A DNA stretch of 6,035 nt, from NCBI GenBank assembly GCA_012964275.1, contig DTUG01000233.1:1-6035 (forward strand), written 5' to 3'. Source of the DNA: Fidelibacterota bacterium. GTDB lineage: Bacteria; Fidelibacterota; Marinisomatia; Marinisomatales; UBA1611. The translations under genes were made by a program, and so were the position numbers. The stretch's first letter is position 1; every line of letters starts with the position of its first letter. The notes beneath the pieces were generated by a model. That model did not search any database. It was not told the origin of the DNA and was given only the letters and a program-made list of their open reading frames with translations. This document shows positions 1-5,476 of the stretch, one piece after another.

Positions 1-1427
1 CCAAATCGTGCCAGCCATTGTGACCCTATCTCATCAACTTCATCAATATTTCCATCCCCATCATTATCGATACCATCGAACCATTTTTCATCCGCTTCAT
101 CGATTCCTTTATCAATACCTTCATCGATGTTCCCATCCCCATCATTGTCAATGCCGTCCATGTAACCGAGGCCGATATCTTCGAATGTCAGATCATAAAG
201 TATGATACCGTTAGCCAGGAAATAACGCCCGTATGGATCCCCCATCGCTTCTTGAACCATGGCAGAATCCACCAGGGGTGACCCGGCTTCCGCATCCGGG
301 AAAGGTGGATTGTCAATACCGTCTGCAAATTTTGGTCCTGTCCAATCATCAACAGATCCAGATCCCCAGCTTAATTCTTCATCAGTAAATCCATTTTCAT
401 TGTCATCTATTCCATTTCCCGGAATTTCATTGTTCAGCCATTCCACAGGAATAGTAGGGCTTCCTATCTCTGCCGAGATATTTCCATCATTAATACGATT
501 ATGTGCAAAACTATGCCTGCCCACAAAAGCAGGTGAGTGACCTTCATATTCATCTTCATTATAATGGTGCCAGTCTTCACCAGCGAGACTCACAGCCGAA
601 AGTTTGATCCCAAAATTTTTATACTTATGAGCTGTTCGTAAAGTATATTTTTCTAATGGTCGAGTACTGGCCTGATTTAAATATCCACGCTGGAAATTGA
701 ATTTTGACCCTTGCTCACGTAGCGGAGAGCTGGTAATGATATTTAGTACCCCACTATGGGCATTCGGGCCATAGAGCGCCGAAGATGGACCCAGCACGAC
801 CTCTATCTGTTCCACGTCTTCAAAGGAAACAGGAATAACATTATAGGCTGTTAAGCGTAATGATGGGACATTAGCCATCCGGCCATCGGTCAGGGTCAGT
901 AGCCGGGAGCTAAAAGATGAATTAAATCCCCTGGCGGTCATATTATAACTATCTATACCAGAGTGTGGAAAATCGATCCCTGTTGTTCCTTTTAGGTAGT
1001 CCCCCAGATTTGTATTACTTTCTCTTCTTATGTCTTTTTTTGTTATCACTGATATTGCTGCAGGAGCATCTTCAATTCTTTCTCTGCGCCTAGAAGCAGT
1101 GACAACATATTCGTCCATTTGAATTATTTCTGTTTCAAGCAGTATTTCGATCTCAACGAATCTTTCTGTATCAATACTTATACTTTCTTTATGGGTAGAA
1201 TATCCCATGTAACTGGCAATAATAGTGTAATCACCTTGTAGAATACCTGATATCTTGAACCTGCCTTTACTATCGGTAGCAGATCCGTAGGTAGTACCTT
1301 CGAGCATGACATTTGCACCGATCAGAGGAGATCTTTTTTCTTTATCAAGCACTATGCCGTTTATATCTATATCCTGGCTAAAAAGAGATGTTAGACCAAA
1401 ACTGAATAATACAATTATGCGATTCAT
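1..1427 (-). CDS. TonB-dependent outer-membrane receptor, N-terminal 475 residues (partial)
   Basis: Reading leftward from ATG at 1427 the frame stays open to the window edge, so the C-terminal barrel is missing. Residues 1-17 form a signal peptide (MNRIIVLFSFGLTSLFS, then Q). Residues 20-98 look like a carboxypeptidase-regulatory-like beta-sandwich (PLIGANVMLEGT, TDSKGRFKISGI, YTIIASYMGY). A TonB-box-like DEYVVTASRR sits at 105-114. The plug spans about 115-233, ending with the typical IEVVLGPSSALYG and SGVLNIIT (208-232). Barrel strands start near 240. Residues about 330-470 form a long acidic insert with calcium-loop-like motifs. By family knowledge such receptors import large or scarce substrates across the outer membrane using TonB-ExbBD energy; the substrate cannot be told here. 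The start is chosen for its signal peptide, but no Shine-Dalgarno precedes it; a 12-bp palindrome occupies that place. It lies downstream of a T9SS cargo gene on the same strand, with a terminator-like hairpin between. The family assignment is firm; the ligand is unknown. Confidence 0.93.
   Translation of the reverse strand, partial: MNRIIVLFSFGLTSLFSQDIDINGIVLDKEKRSPLIGANVMLEGTTYGSATDSKGRFKISGILQGDYTIIASYMGYSTHKESISIDTERFVEIEILLETEIIQMDEYVVTASRRRERIEDAPAAISVITKKDIRRESNTNLGDYLKGTTGIDFPHSGIDSYNMTARGFNSSFSSRLLTLTDGRMANVPSLRLTAYNVIPVSFEDVEQIEVVLGPSSALYGPNAHSGVLNIITSSPLREQGSKFNFQRGYLNQASTRPLEKYTLRTAHKYKNFGIKLSAVSLAGEDWHHYNEDEYEGHSPAFVGRHSFAHNRINDGNISAEIGSPTIPVEWLNNEIPGNGIDDNENGFTDEELSWGSGSVDDWTGPKFADGIDNPPFPDAEAGSPLVDSAMVQEAMGDPYGRYFLANGIILYDLTFEDIGLGYMDGIDNDGDGNIDEGIDKGIDEADEKWFDGIDNDGDGNIDEVDEIGSQWLARF
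39..158 (-). repeat. Tandem acidic calcium-loop-like repeat inside the receptor
   Basis: Two 39-nt copies (39-77 and 120-158), 81 nt apart in phase, encode the identical peptide DGIDNDGDGNIDE at receptor residues 424-436 and 451-463. They differ at seven nucleotides, all transitions and all at third codon positions, so no residue changes. The D-x-D-x-D-G spacing matches thrombospondin type 3 or EF-hand-like calcium loops; the second copy also has an acidic residue at loop position 12 (Asp465). A degenerate relative (GNGIDDNENGFTDEE) lies at residues 337-351. Calcium binding is inferred, not shown. Confidence 0.8.
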
Positions 1428-1430
1428 ATC

Positions 1431-1442
1431 GATAGATCTATC
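1431..1442. promoter_or_regulatory. 12-bp perfect palindrome just upstream of the receptor start codon
   Basis: GATAGATCTATC is its own reverse complement and ends three bases before the receptor ATG, where a ribosome binding site would be expected. It could be an operator half-site pair or chance in AT-rich DNA. As RNA it would form only a four-pair stem with a GAUC loop. No repressor is identified. Confidence 0.3.
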
Positions 1443-1449
1443 ATGATAT

Positions 1450-1485
1450 AAAAACAGCCCCTCACTGATAAAATGAGGGGCTGTT
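1450..1485 (-). terminator. Rho-independent terminator after the T9SS cargo gene
   Basis: On the minus strand AACAGCCCCTCA and TGAGGGGCTGTT (1474-1485 and 1453-1464) form a perfect 12-bp, GC-rich stem with a 9-nt loop, followed by a run of five T (1454-1450). It lies 24 bp past the stop codon of the secreted protein, as expected of its terminator. The T run ends only about 22 nt before the receptor start codon, so the same hairpin would also be in, or at the very start of, any receptor leader transcribed from upstream and could limit its expression. Confidence 0.85.
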
Positions 1486-1489
1486 CAAA

Positions 1490-1518
1490 AATAAATAGTA
1501 ACAAATGTACTATTTCAA
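1490..1518 (-). promoter_or_regulatory. Weak promoter-like sequence before the receptor (tentative)
   Basis: On the minus strand TTGAAA (1518-1513, within the last codons of the upstream gene) is followed after 17 bp by TTTATT (1495-1490), a poor -10 match. Initiation from it would start the transcript at or inside the terminator hairpin. It is listed because the receptor otherwise lacks space for its own promoter after the terminator; AT-rich DNA gives such matches by chance. Confidence 0.2.
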
Positions 1519-3360
1519 GAGGAGCATTTTCCCTACTAGTGTTCTATTATCAGAACTGACCTCATAAAAATACATGCCGCTGGGTGCTCGAGCACCGGAT
1601 CGGTCAGTTCCGTTCCAGGTGACATTATAGGTGCCTGCTGCTAATTCGCTGCTTACAACGGTCGATACCTTTTTACCGATCACAGAATAGATATTCACTT
1701 TTACATTAGAATGTTTTTCAGTGGCGAATCTGATCTTTGTACTTGGGTTGAACGGGTTTGGATAGTTGCCAAGTAGCTCAAATGATTCGGCGATCGGGGC
1801 ATCATGGTCAACACTGGTGAATTCGGTATTGTTCCAGTGTGAATCAATGATCTGTGTCCATTTGGTTGGTAAACAGGTATTATTTATTTCAAAATACATT
1901 CTGCCGCCTGTATCCGATGTCATACAATCATCCTCATCTATATCACCATCGCCATCACAGTCAAATTCATAGAACGTCGCTACGTCCAGGTCATGACCAC
2001 TATCATCAACAGTAATACCGAGTGTGAGCTCGGCCTGGGTTAATGCGCCCATGACAACAGGAGCAGCGATCGCTAAGGTTGCTAAGATAGCATCCAGTTC
2101 ACTCATACCCGCCGCCATATATGCGTCTACATATGGTTGTAATTCCGCTACGATACCAGCAACAGCAGTTGCCAGAACAGCGTTCTGTATTGCTTCCGGT
2201 ATATTCCAGGCAGTGAACACATAGGTAGCACAAACTTCAACTATTTCGGCTAGAGTTGTTAGTTCATAGTAATATATGGCGTCTTCAACACCATCTGCGA
2301 TCGCGTACGCGGTGTTAAGAAAATTATAGGTGAGATAATAGCCTGTGAACTGAAGACCTTCATCACCGCTAAAAGGGACACCGTCTCCGCCACCAAGTAA
2401 ATCACCCGTTGGGTCAAACACATATCCCCATCTAAGGTCAGTTGTTCCTGTACCCGCACCACCTGGTCCGCCAAACATATACGGATTGTCTGGGATATTA
2501 ATTGCAACAGGAGGATCTAGGCCTGCACCGTAGGCGGCCATAAGCAAGATCGTTATCGAATCTCCCGGGACCGTTCCTATACCATAGATGTTATTCAAAT
2601 ACCCTTCCGTTTCTTCAGTGTATAATGTATCAGTCGGGTCTACTACTCCCAGACCTGATTCTGGGCCATCGATCGCTTGCCAGTATATATCGACCCCAAG
2701 TGGGTTTGTCCATGTGTCATCATAGTAGGATATCAAACGACCCCAGCTCTCATTATCTGTCCCGAATCCATAGTCGGTACCATATGTCCAATTAACAAGG
2801 TCGGGTGCAATGAAATGAGCGAAAACACCTGATTCTACGATCCCCCAACCGATAGTGTAACTATGGTCAGTATCATTCGTGATCCCATCAAAATTTCCAT
2901 CTGTCCAGGTCCCATTCTCAGACACCCCCGGAATTGAAGGGATTGTCACACAATTAACAAGAGTCGTTGTGGGATATGTACTGGGTTCGTTAATGGTGAA
3001 GTTACCATCAGTATTCAGATCAACATTCAGTGCTATCCCTGCCGCTGCAAGCCATTCGGGCGTGGGAAAGTAATTTGCGAGGGCACCCACGGTATCACCC
3101 GGTTCAAAACTCTTCAATGCGAAATCGACCCAACTATCTTCTCCAGCCATGGGCCAGCCAGCATAAATATCATAGAGTGCCTGACCATCTGTCTCGAGAG
3201 TAAAGTCATCGCCGTTAGCATCCTGCTGAACGGTGTCCCTTAAGACCACGATATAGTTAACATCAATATAATTCACTTGATAATTGCCTGTAAAGTCTTG
3301 CGCATGGATCAGTCCGCAAAGAATCAACACTGCAACAAGGTTTATTTTTATACTATTCAT
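1510..3360 (-). CDS. Secreted T9SS type A sorting domain protein with EF-hand-like loops, function unknown
   Basis: A complete 616-residue protein. The start at 3360 is preferred over an in-frame ATG ten codons upstream (3390) because AAGGAG lies 6 nt before it and a clean signal peptide begins there (MNSIKINLVAVLILCGLIHA, cut before Gln21). After secretion the body has no fold I can name. It begins with FTGNYQVNYIDVNYIVVL, which suggests a beta-rich lipocalin-like start, and is rich in Asp, Asn, Gly, Trp and Tyr. EF-hand-like loops occur at 114-125 (D-x-N-x-D-G-x-F-x-x-x-E), 154-165 and 467-478; the last is flanked by Cys468 and Cys479. Residues about 387-448 are an alanine-rich hydrophobic helical stretch, odd in this context. 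The T9SS/FlgD-like domain fills 527-616. By family knowledge such cargo crosses the outer membrane by T9SS and is released or anchored at the surface. Its position next to a TonB receptor suggests a surface role, which is inference. A terminator follows the gene. Confidence 0.92.
   Translation of the reverse strand: MNSIKINLVAVLILCGLIHAQDFTGNYQVNYIDVNYIVVLRDTVQQDANGDDFTLETDGQALYDIYAGWPMAGEDSWVDFALKSFEPGDTVGALANYFPTPEWLAAAGIALNVDLNTDGNFTINEPSTYPTTTLVNCVTIPSIPGVSENGTWTDGNFDGITNDTDHSYTIGWGIVESGVFAHFIAPDLVNWTYGTDYGFGTDNESWGRLISYYDDTWTNPLGVDIYWQAIDGPESGLGVVDPTDTLYTEETEGYLNNIYGIGTVPGDSITILLMAAYGAGLDPPVAINIPDNPYMFGGPGGAGTGTTDLRWGYVFDPTGDLLGGGDGVPFSGDEGLQFTGYYLTYNFLNTAYAIADGVEDAIYYYELTTLAEIVEVCATYVFTAWNIPEAIQNAVLATAVAGIVAELQPYVDAYMAAGMSELDAILATLAIAAPVVMGALTQAELTLGITVDDSGHDLDVATFYEFDCDGDGDIDEDDCMTSDTGGRMYFEINNTCLPTKWTQIIDSHWNNTEFTSVDHDAPIAESFELLGNYPNPFNPSTKIRFATEKHSNVKVNIYSVIGKKVSTVVSSELAAGTYNVTWNGTDRSGARAPSGMYFYEVSSDNRTLVGKMLLLK
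1513..1782 (-). other. T9SS type A C-terminal sorting domain (residues 527-616)
   Basis: The domain opens with FELLGNYPNPFNPSTKIRF, continues with a VKVNIYSVIGKKV strand, a LAAGTYNVTWNGTD strand with the RSGARAPSGMYFYEV turn, and ends in GKMLLLK. This order of short strands and the terminal basic-hydrophobic tail are diagnostic of the roughly 80-90-residue signal recognised by the type IX translocon in Bacteroidota and related phyla. It implies that the host encodes a T9SS elsewhere. Confidence 0.93.
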
Positions 3361-3366
3361 TCTTTT

Positions 3367-3372
3367 CTCCTT
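3367..3372 (-). promoter_or_regulatory. Ribosome binding site deciding the cargo gene start
   Basis: On the minus strand AAGGAG is followed by the 6-nt spacer AAAAGA and then ATG at 3360. This is the clearest Shine-Dalgarno in the window and places translation start at 3360 rather than at the upstream ATG at 3390, which lacks such a site and would add ten charged residues ahead of the signal peptide. Confidence 0.8.
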
Positions 3373-3475
3373 TTGGTCATTTTTGAGCATGGGGGGATTT
3401 TTATTGATCGACCGAAGCTAATTAAATATTTAGCATGGTTCAAAGCGTTTTTAAAGTTACTGGTTATATTTTTCT

Positions 3476-3503
3476 AGTATACAGCAGGTACTAACTATTC
3501 AAA
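3476..3503 (-). promoter_or_regulatory. Possible sigma-70-like promoter for the T9SS cargo gene
   Basis: On the minus strand TATACT (3481-3476), a five-of-six match to the -10 consensus, is preceded by TTGAAT at 15 bp or TTTGAA at 16 bp. Initiation would fall near 3468, giving a leader of roughly 110 nt. The -35 spacing is short and FCB bacteria often use a different consensus, so this is a candidate only. Confidence 0.35.
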
Positions 3504-3533
3504 TATCTTTAAAGTAAATATTAAAGCGTTATT

Positions 3534-3647
3534 TTATTTCTTATGGCTGCGCCGTCCCCACAATAGCCAAGAGCAGTAGAGAAAAAGTATACTACCTACG
3601 ATAAATATAAGGTTGTTCAGGATGATGGTTATAAGGCTCATGAACAT
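3534..3647 (-). CDS. Possible 37-residue single-span membrane microprotein
   Basis: A minus-strand frame from ATG at 3647 to TAA at 3534 encodes MFMSLITIILNNLIFIVG followed by SILFLYCSWLLWGRRSHKK. Residues 5-30 make one continuous hydrophobic span with a Trp-rich end (SWLLW), followed by the basic tail GRRSHKK; the positive-inside rule would put the C-terminus in the cytoplasm. A second in-frame ATG lies two codons in. The opposite strand is not open in the matching frame (a TAG interrupts it), so it is not a shadow of a gene there. Against it: no Shine-Dalgarno, very short length, and hydrophobic ORFs arise readily in AT-rich DNA. The shape resembles CcmD- or CcoQ-like microproteins in outline only; I do not assign a function. 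It is on the same strand as the cargo gene, 173 bp upstream of it. Confidence 0.35.
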   Translation of the reverse strand: MFMSLITIILNNLIFIVGSILFLYCSWLLWGRRSHKK

Positions 3648-3677
3648 ATGTTAATTACGGTTAGAAGGATGTTAATT
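3648..3677. repeat. Direct repeat ATGTTAATT with 21-bp period upstream of etfB
   Basis: ATGTTAATT occurs at 3648-3656 and again at 3669-3677, a centre spacing of 21 bp, or two helical turns. The upstream copy also overlaps the palindrome AACATATGTT (3643-3652). The copies lie 49-78 bp before etfB and could be tandem activator or repressor sites; chance in AT-rich DNA is quite possible. Confidence 0.25.
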
Positions 3678-3725
3678 TCCAATTGATATTCTGTTTTTCA
3701 ATCGTTTCCATTTATAAGTAGTTTA

Positions 3726-4496
3726 ATGAAAATCGCTGTATTAATCAAACAAGTACCCGGTTCGGATTCAGCCCTGCCGCTCACAGGAGATGGAACATGG
3801 ATTGATGATAGCCTTATCACATTTGTCATGAATGAATCGGACAATTATGCTCTGGAAGAAGCACTGCGAATTCGCGAAAAAATTAACGATGGTGAAGTCG
3901 TTGTTGTCAGTATGGGGCCAGACCGGGTACAGAGAGTGATTCGGGAAGGGCTGGCCAAAGGTGCAGATAGGGGCATTCACTTAGAAGAAGACGGGCAGAT
4001 TGAAACAGATCCTCTTTGTATCGCAAAAAGTTTCACTTCGGTTTTAGAAGATGAAAATTTTGATCTGGTTCTTACCGGACTTCAATCCGATGATACAGGC
4101 ATGGGCCAGACAGGTATTTTACTGGGCGAATTGCTGGGTATGTCTACCGCTACTCTGGGAATAGAAACAGATATACAATCTGATACTATCCGCGTTAAAC
4201 GGGAGTTGGAATCCGGGTGGTTCCAATGGATAAAACTGCCTTTGCCCGCTTCGGTTAGTATTCAATCGGGAATTAATCAGCCCCGGTATCCTTCTTTAAA
4301 GGGAATAATGGGAGCAAAGAAAAAAGAGATCAAAATTGTGGCCCAATCTGAACACCGCCCTGACACGAAGTGGCAGTCTTTAAACAGACTTTTTATTCCA
4401 CAGACAAACAAACAGACAGAAACATTAAATGGAGACGCAGACACCATAGTTAATCGCCTTGTGGAAATTTTGAGATCCGACTTAAGGATTATTTAG
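3726..4496 (+). CDS. etfB: Electron transfer flavoprotein subunit beta
   Basis: A 256-residue protein of normal length for EtfB, which pairs with EtfA to form a soluble cytoplasmic ETF that carries electrons from acyl-CoA and similar dehydrogenases; the beta subunit holds the AMP (or second nucleotide). It starts with MKIAVLIKQVPGSD. Other family marks are ALEEALRIRE (42-51), the GLAKGADRGIHLEED segment (75-89), TGLQSDDTGMGQTG (117-130, nucleotide-binding loop) and the signature LPLPASVSIQ to NQPRYPSLKGIMGAKKKEI (171-202), whose NQPRYPSL part corresponds to the dehydrogenase recognition loop. Two small departures: the usual MNPxDxxAxEEAL is MNESDNYALEEAL, and the usual REIEGG is RELESGW. It is the first gene of a tight operon, with etfA 8 bp behind it. 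No Shine-Dalgarno is visible. Confidence 0.96.
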   Translation: MKIAVLIKQVPGSDSALPLTGDGTWIDDSLITFVMNESDNYALEEALRIREKINDGEVVVVSMGPDRVQRVIREGLAKGADRGIHLEEDGQIETDPLCIAKSFTSVLEDENFDLVLTGLQSDDTGMGQTGILLGELLGMSTATLGIETDIQSDTIRVKRELESGWFQWIKLPLPASVSIQSGINQPRYPSLKGIMGAKKKEIKIVAQSEHRPDTKWQSLNRLFIPQTNKQTETLNGDADTIVNRLVEILRSDLRII

Positions 4497-4504
4497 TTAT
4501 TTGA

Positions 4505-5476
4505 ATGGATATTCTGGTTGTTTTAGAAGATAATCGCGGTGTACTGCACCGGATGAGCCGGGAAGCAATAGCTGGCGCACAGAAACTAGCTTCTAATATG
4601 AACCTGTCCGTTGGCGCTCTGGCCATAGGAGAAAATGCTGACACGTTAGCTAATGAAGTCGCTAATACCAACATGCAGGAAGTACTTGTCGTAAAAAATG
4701 AACTGGTAGCGTCATACAATGCCGATGGATATGCTGAAACTATCAACCAAGTCATTGAGCAAGAATCACCGAAAATAATTACCGTGGGGCATACCTACCA
4801 GACCCGGGATTATTTCCCCCGTGTCAGTGCGAAATTGGATATTCCTTTTATTCCAGATATTATAGGCGTTCGGCTTGGAGATGACCCAGTCTTTAATAAA
4901 CAGGTGTTTAATGCCAAATTGGCCGCGGATCTTACAGCAGAGGCAGACCAGGTGTTAATAAGTTTTCAATCAGCTGCTTACAGTGAAGATGAAATTGAAT
5001 CAGGTAAACCATTGATTAGAGAAATTTCCGTAAACCTGGATCCGTCCTTAATTCGTTCAGAGTCAGAAAAACCCTTTCAGGAAGAAGCAGGAGAAATAGA
5101 TCTGGAAAGTGCAGAGGTTATTGTATCTGTTGGCCGGGGAATTGAAAAGGAAGAAAACATCCCAATTGCCTTTGATCTTGCAAAGGTAATCGGTGGGGAA
5201 ATTGCATCGTCCCGACCCGTAGTTGATTCTGGATGGCTTCCCTTATTCAGACAGATAGGCAGTTCCGGTCAAAACGTCAGCCCAAAACTTTATTTTGCCT
5301 TGGGTATTTCCGGAGCCATTCAACATGTGGTAGGAATGAAAGGCTCCAAGAATATTATTGCTGTTAATAAGGATTCCGATGCCCCAATATTTGAAATAGC
5401 CGACTATGCTGTTGTTGGAGATCTTCTCGAAATAATCCCAAAACTGACGGATGCACTACAAGCTGAAAAAGATTAA
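4505..5476 (+). CDS. etfA: Electron transfer flavoprotein subunit alpha
   Basis: A 323-residue protein, typical for EtfA, the FAD-carrying subunit of ETF. The N-terminal Rossmann-like part (1 to about 195, MDILVVLEDNRGVL) packs with EtfB. The C-terminal FAD domain (from about 203) is well kept: VSVGRGI (207-213), SRPVVDSGWLPLFRQIG (236-252), GISGAIQH (267-274), GMKGSKNIIAVNKDSDAPIF (277-296) and ADYAVVGDL (299-307). Ser236, Arg237 and His274 match residues that contact the flavin in the family. The usual QVGQTG loop reads QIGSSG, with Ser254 in the place of the Thr that hydrogen-bonds the flavin, so the hydroxyl is kept. An AAGGA lies 16 nt before the start, too far to be ideal; coupling to etfB (8-bp gap) is likely. 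The stop codon overlaps the start of the next gene by one base. Confidence 0.96.
   Translation: MDILVVLEDNRGVLHRMSREAIAGAQKLASNMNLSVGALAIGENADTLANEVANTNMQEVLVVKNELVASYNADGYAETINQVIEQESPKIITVGHTYQTRDYFPRVSAKLDIPFIPDIIGVRLGDDPVFNKQVFNAKLAADLTAEADQVLISFQSAAYSEDEIESGKPLIREISVNLDPSLIRSESEKPFQEEAGEIDLESAEVIVSVGRGIEKEENIPIAFDLAKVIGGEIASSRPVVDSGWLPLFRQIGSSGQNVSPKLYFALGISGAIQHVVGMKGSKNIIAVNKDSDAPIFEIADYAVVGDLLEIIPKLTDALQAEKD

Larger units (their letters stand above)
3361..3725. other. Divergent intergenic region between the T9SS cargo gene and the etf operon
   Basis: This AT-rich 365-bp stretch separates divergent genes. It holds the cargo gene's Shine-Dalgarno (3367-3372), a promoter-like pair (3476-3503), a possible 37-codon minus-strand gene (3534-3647), and the direct repeat ATGTTAATT (3648-3656 and 3669-3677). 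I found no tRNA, strong hairpin, riboswitch-like structure or CRISPR repeat. No convincing promoter or Shine-Dalgarno was found for etfB; the bases before its ATG read TTTATAAGTAGTTTA. Confidence 0.7.

Noticed and set aside
8..205. Plus-strand frame rich in His, Tyr and Arg
   Set aside because: It is the antisense reading of the receptor's Asp/Gly repeat region; the His-rich composition follows from reversed GAT/GAC codons.
259..540. Plus-strand open frame of 93 codons opposite the receptor
   Set aside because: It is antisense to a clearly coding receptor frame, has low-complexity Ser/Pro composition and no family features.
2259..2507. Second minus-strand frame of 82 codons within the cargo gene
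   Set aside because: It overlaps the complete T9SS cargo frame, whose signal peptide and sorting domain are in one uninterrupted phase.
3313..3321. Lipoprotein signal at Cys15 of the cargo protein
   Set aside because: The preceding residues LIL do not fit a lipobox, which needs Gly, Ala or Ser at -1; cleavage after Ala20 is more likely.
3361..3390. Upstream ATG at 3390 as the cargo gene start
   Set aside because: It would put ten charged residues (MLKNDQKEKR) before the signal peptide, and the Shine-Dalgarno at 3367-3372 points to 3360.
3277..3477. Plus-strand frame of 66 codons crossing the cargo gene start
   Set aside because: It is antisense to the signal peptide and leader; hydrophobic residues come from AT-rich DNA and no ribosome binding site supports it.
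4489..4755. Minus-strand frame of 88 codons across the etfB-etfA junction
   Set aside because: It is antisense to well-conserved EtfA sequence and has no recognisable features.
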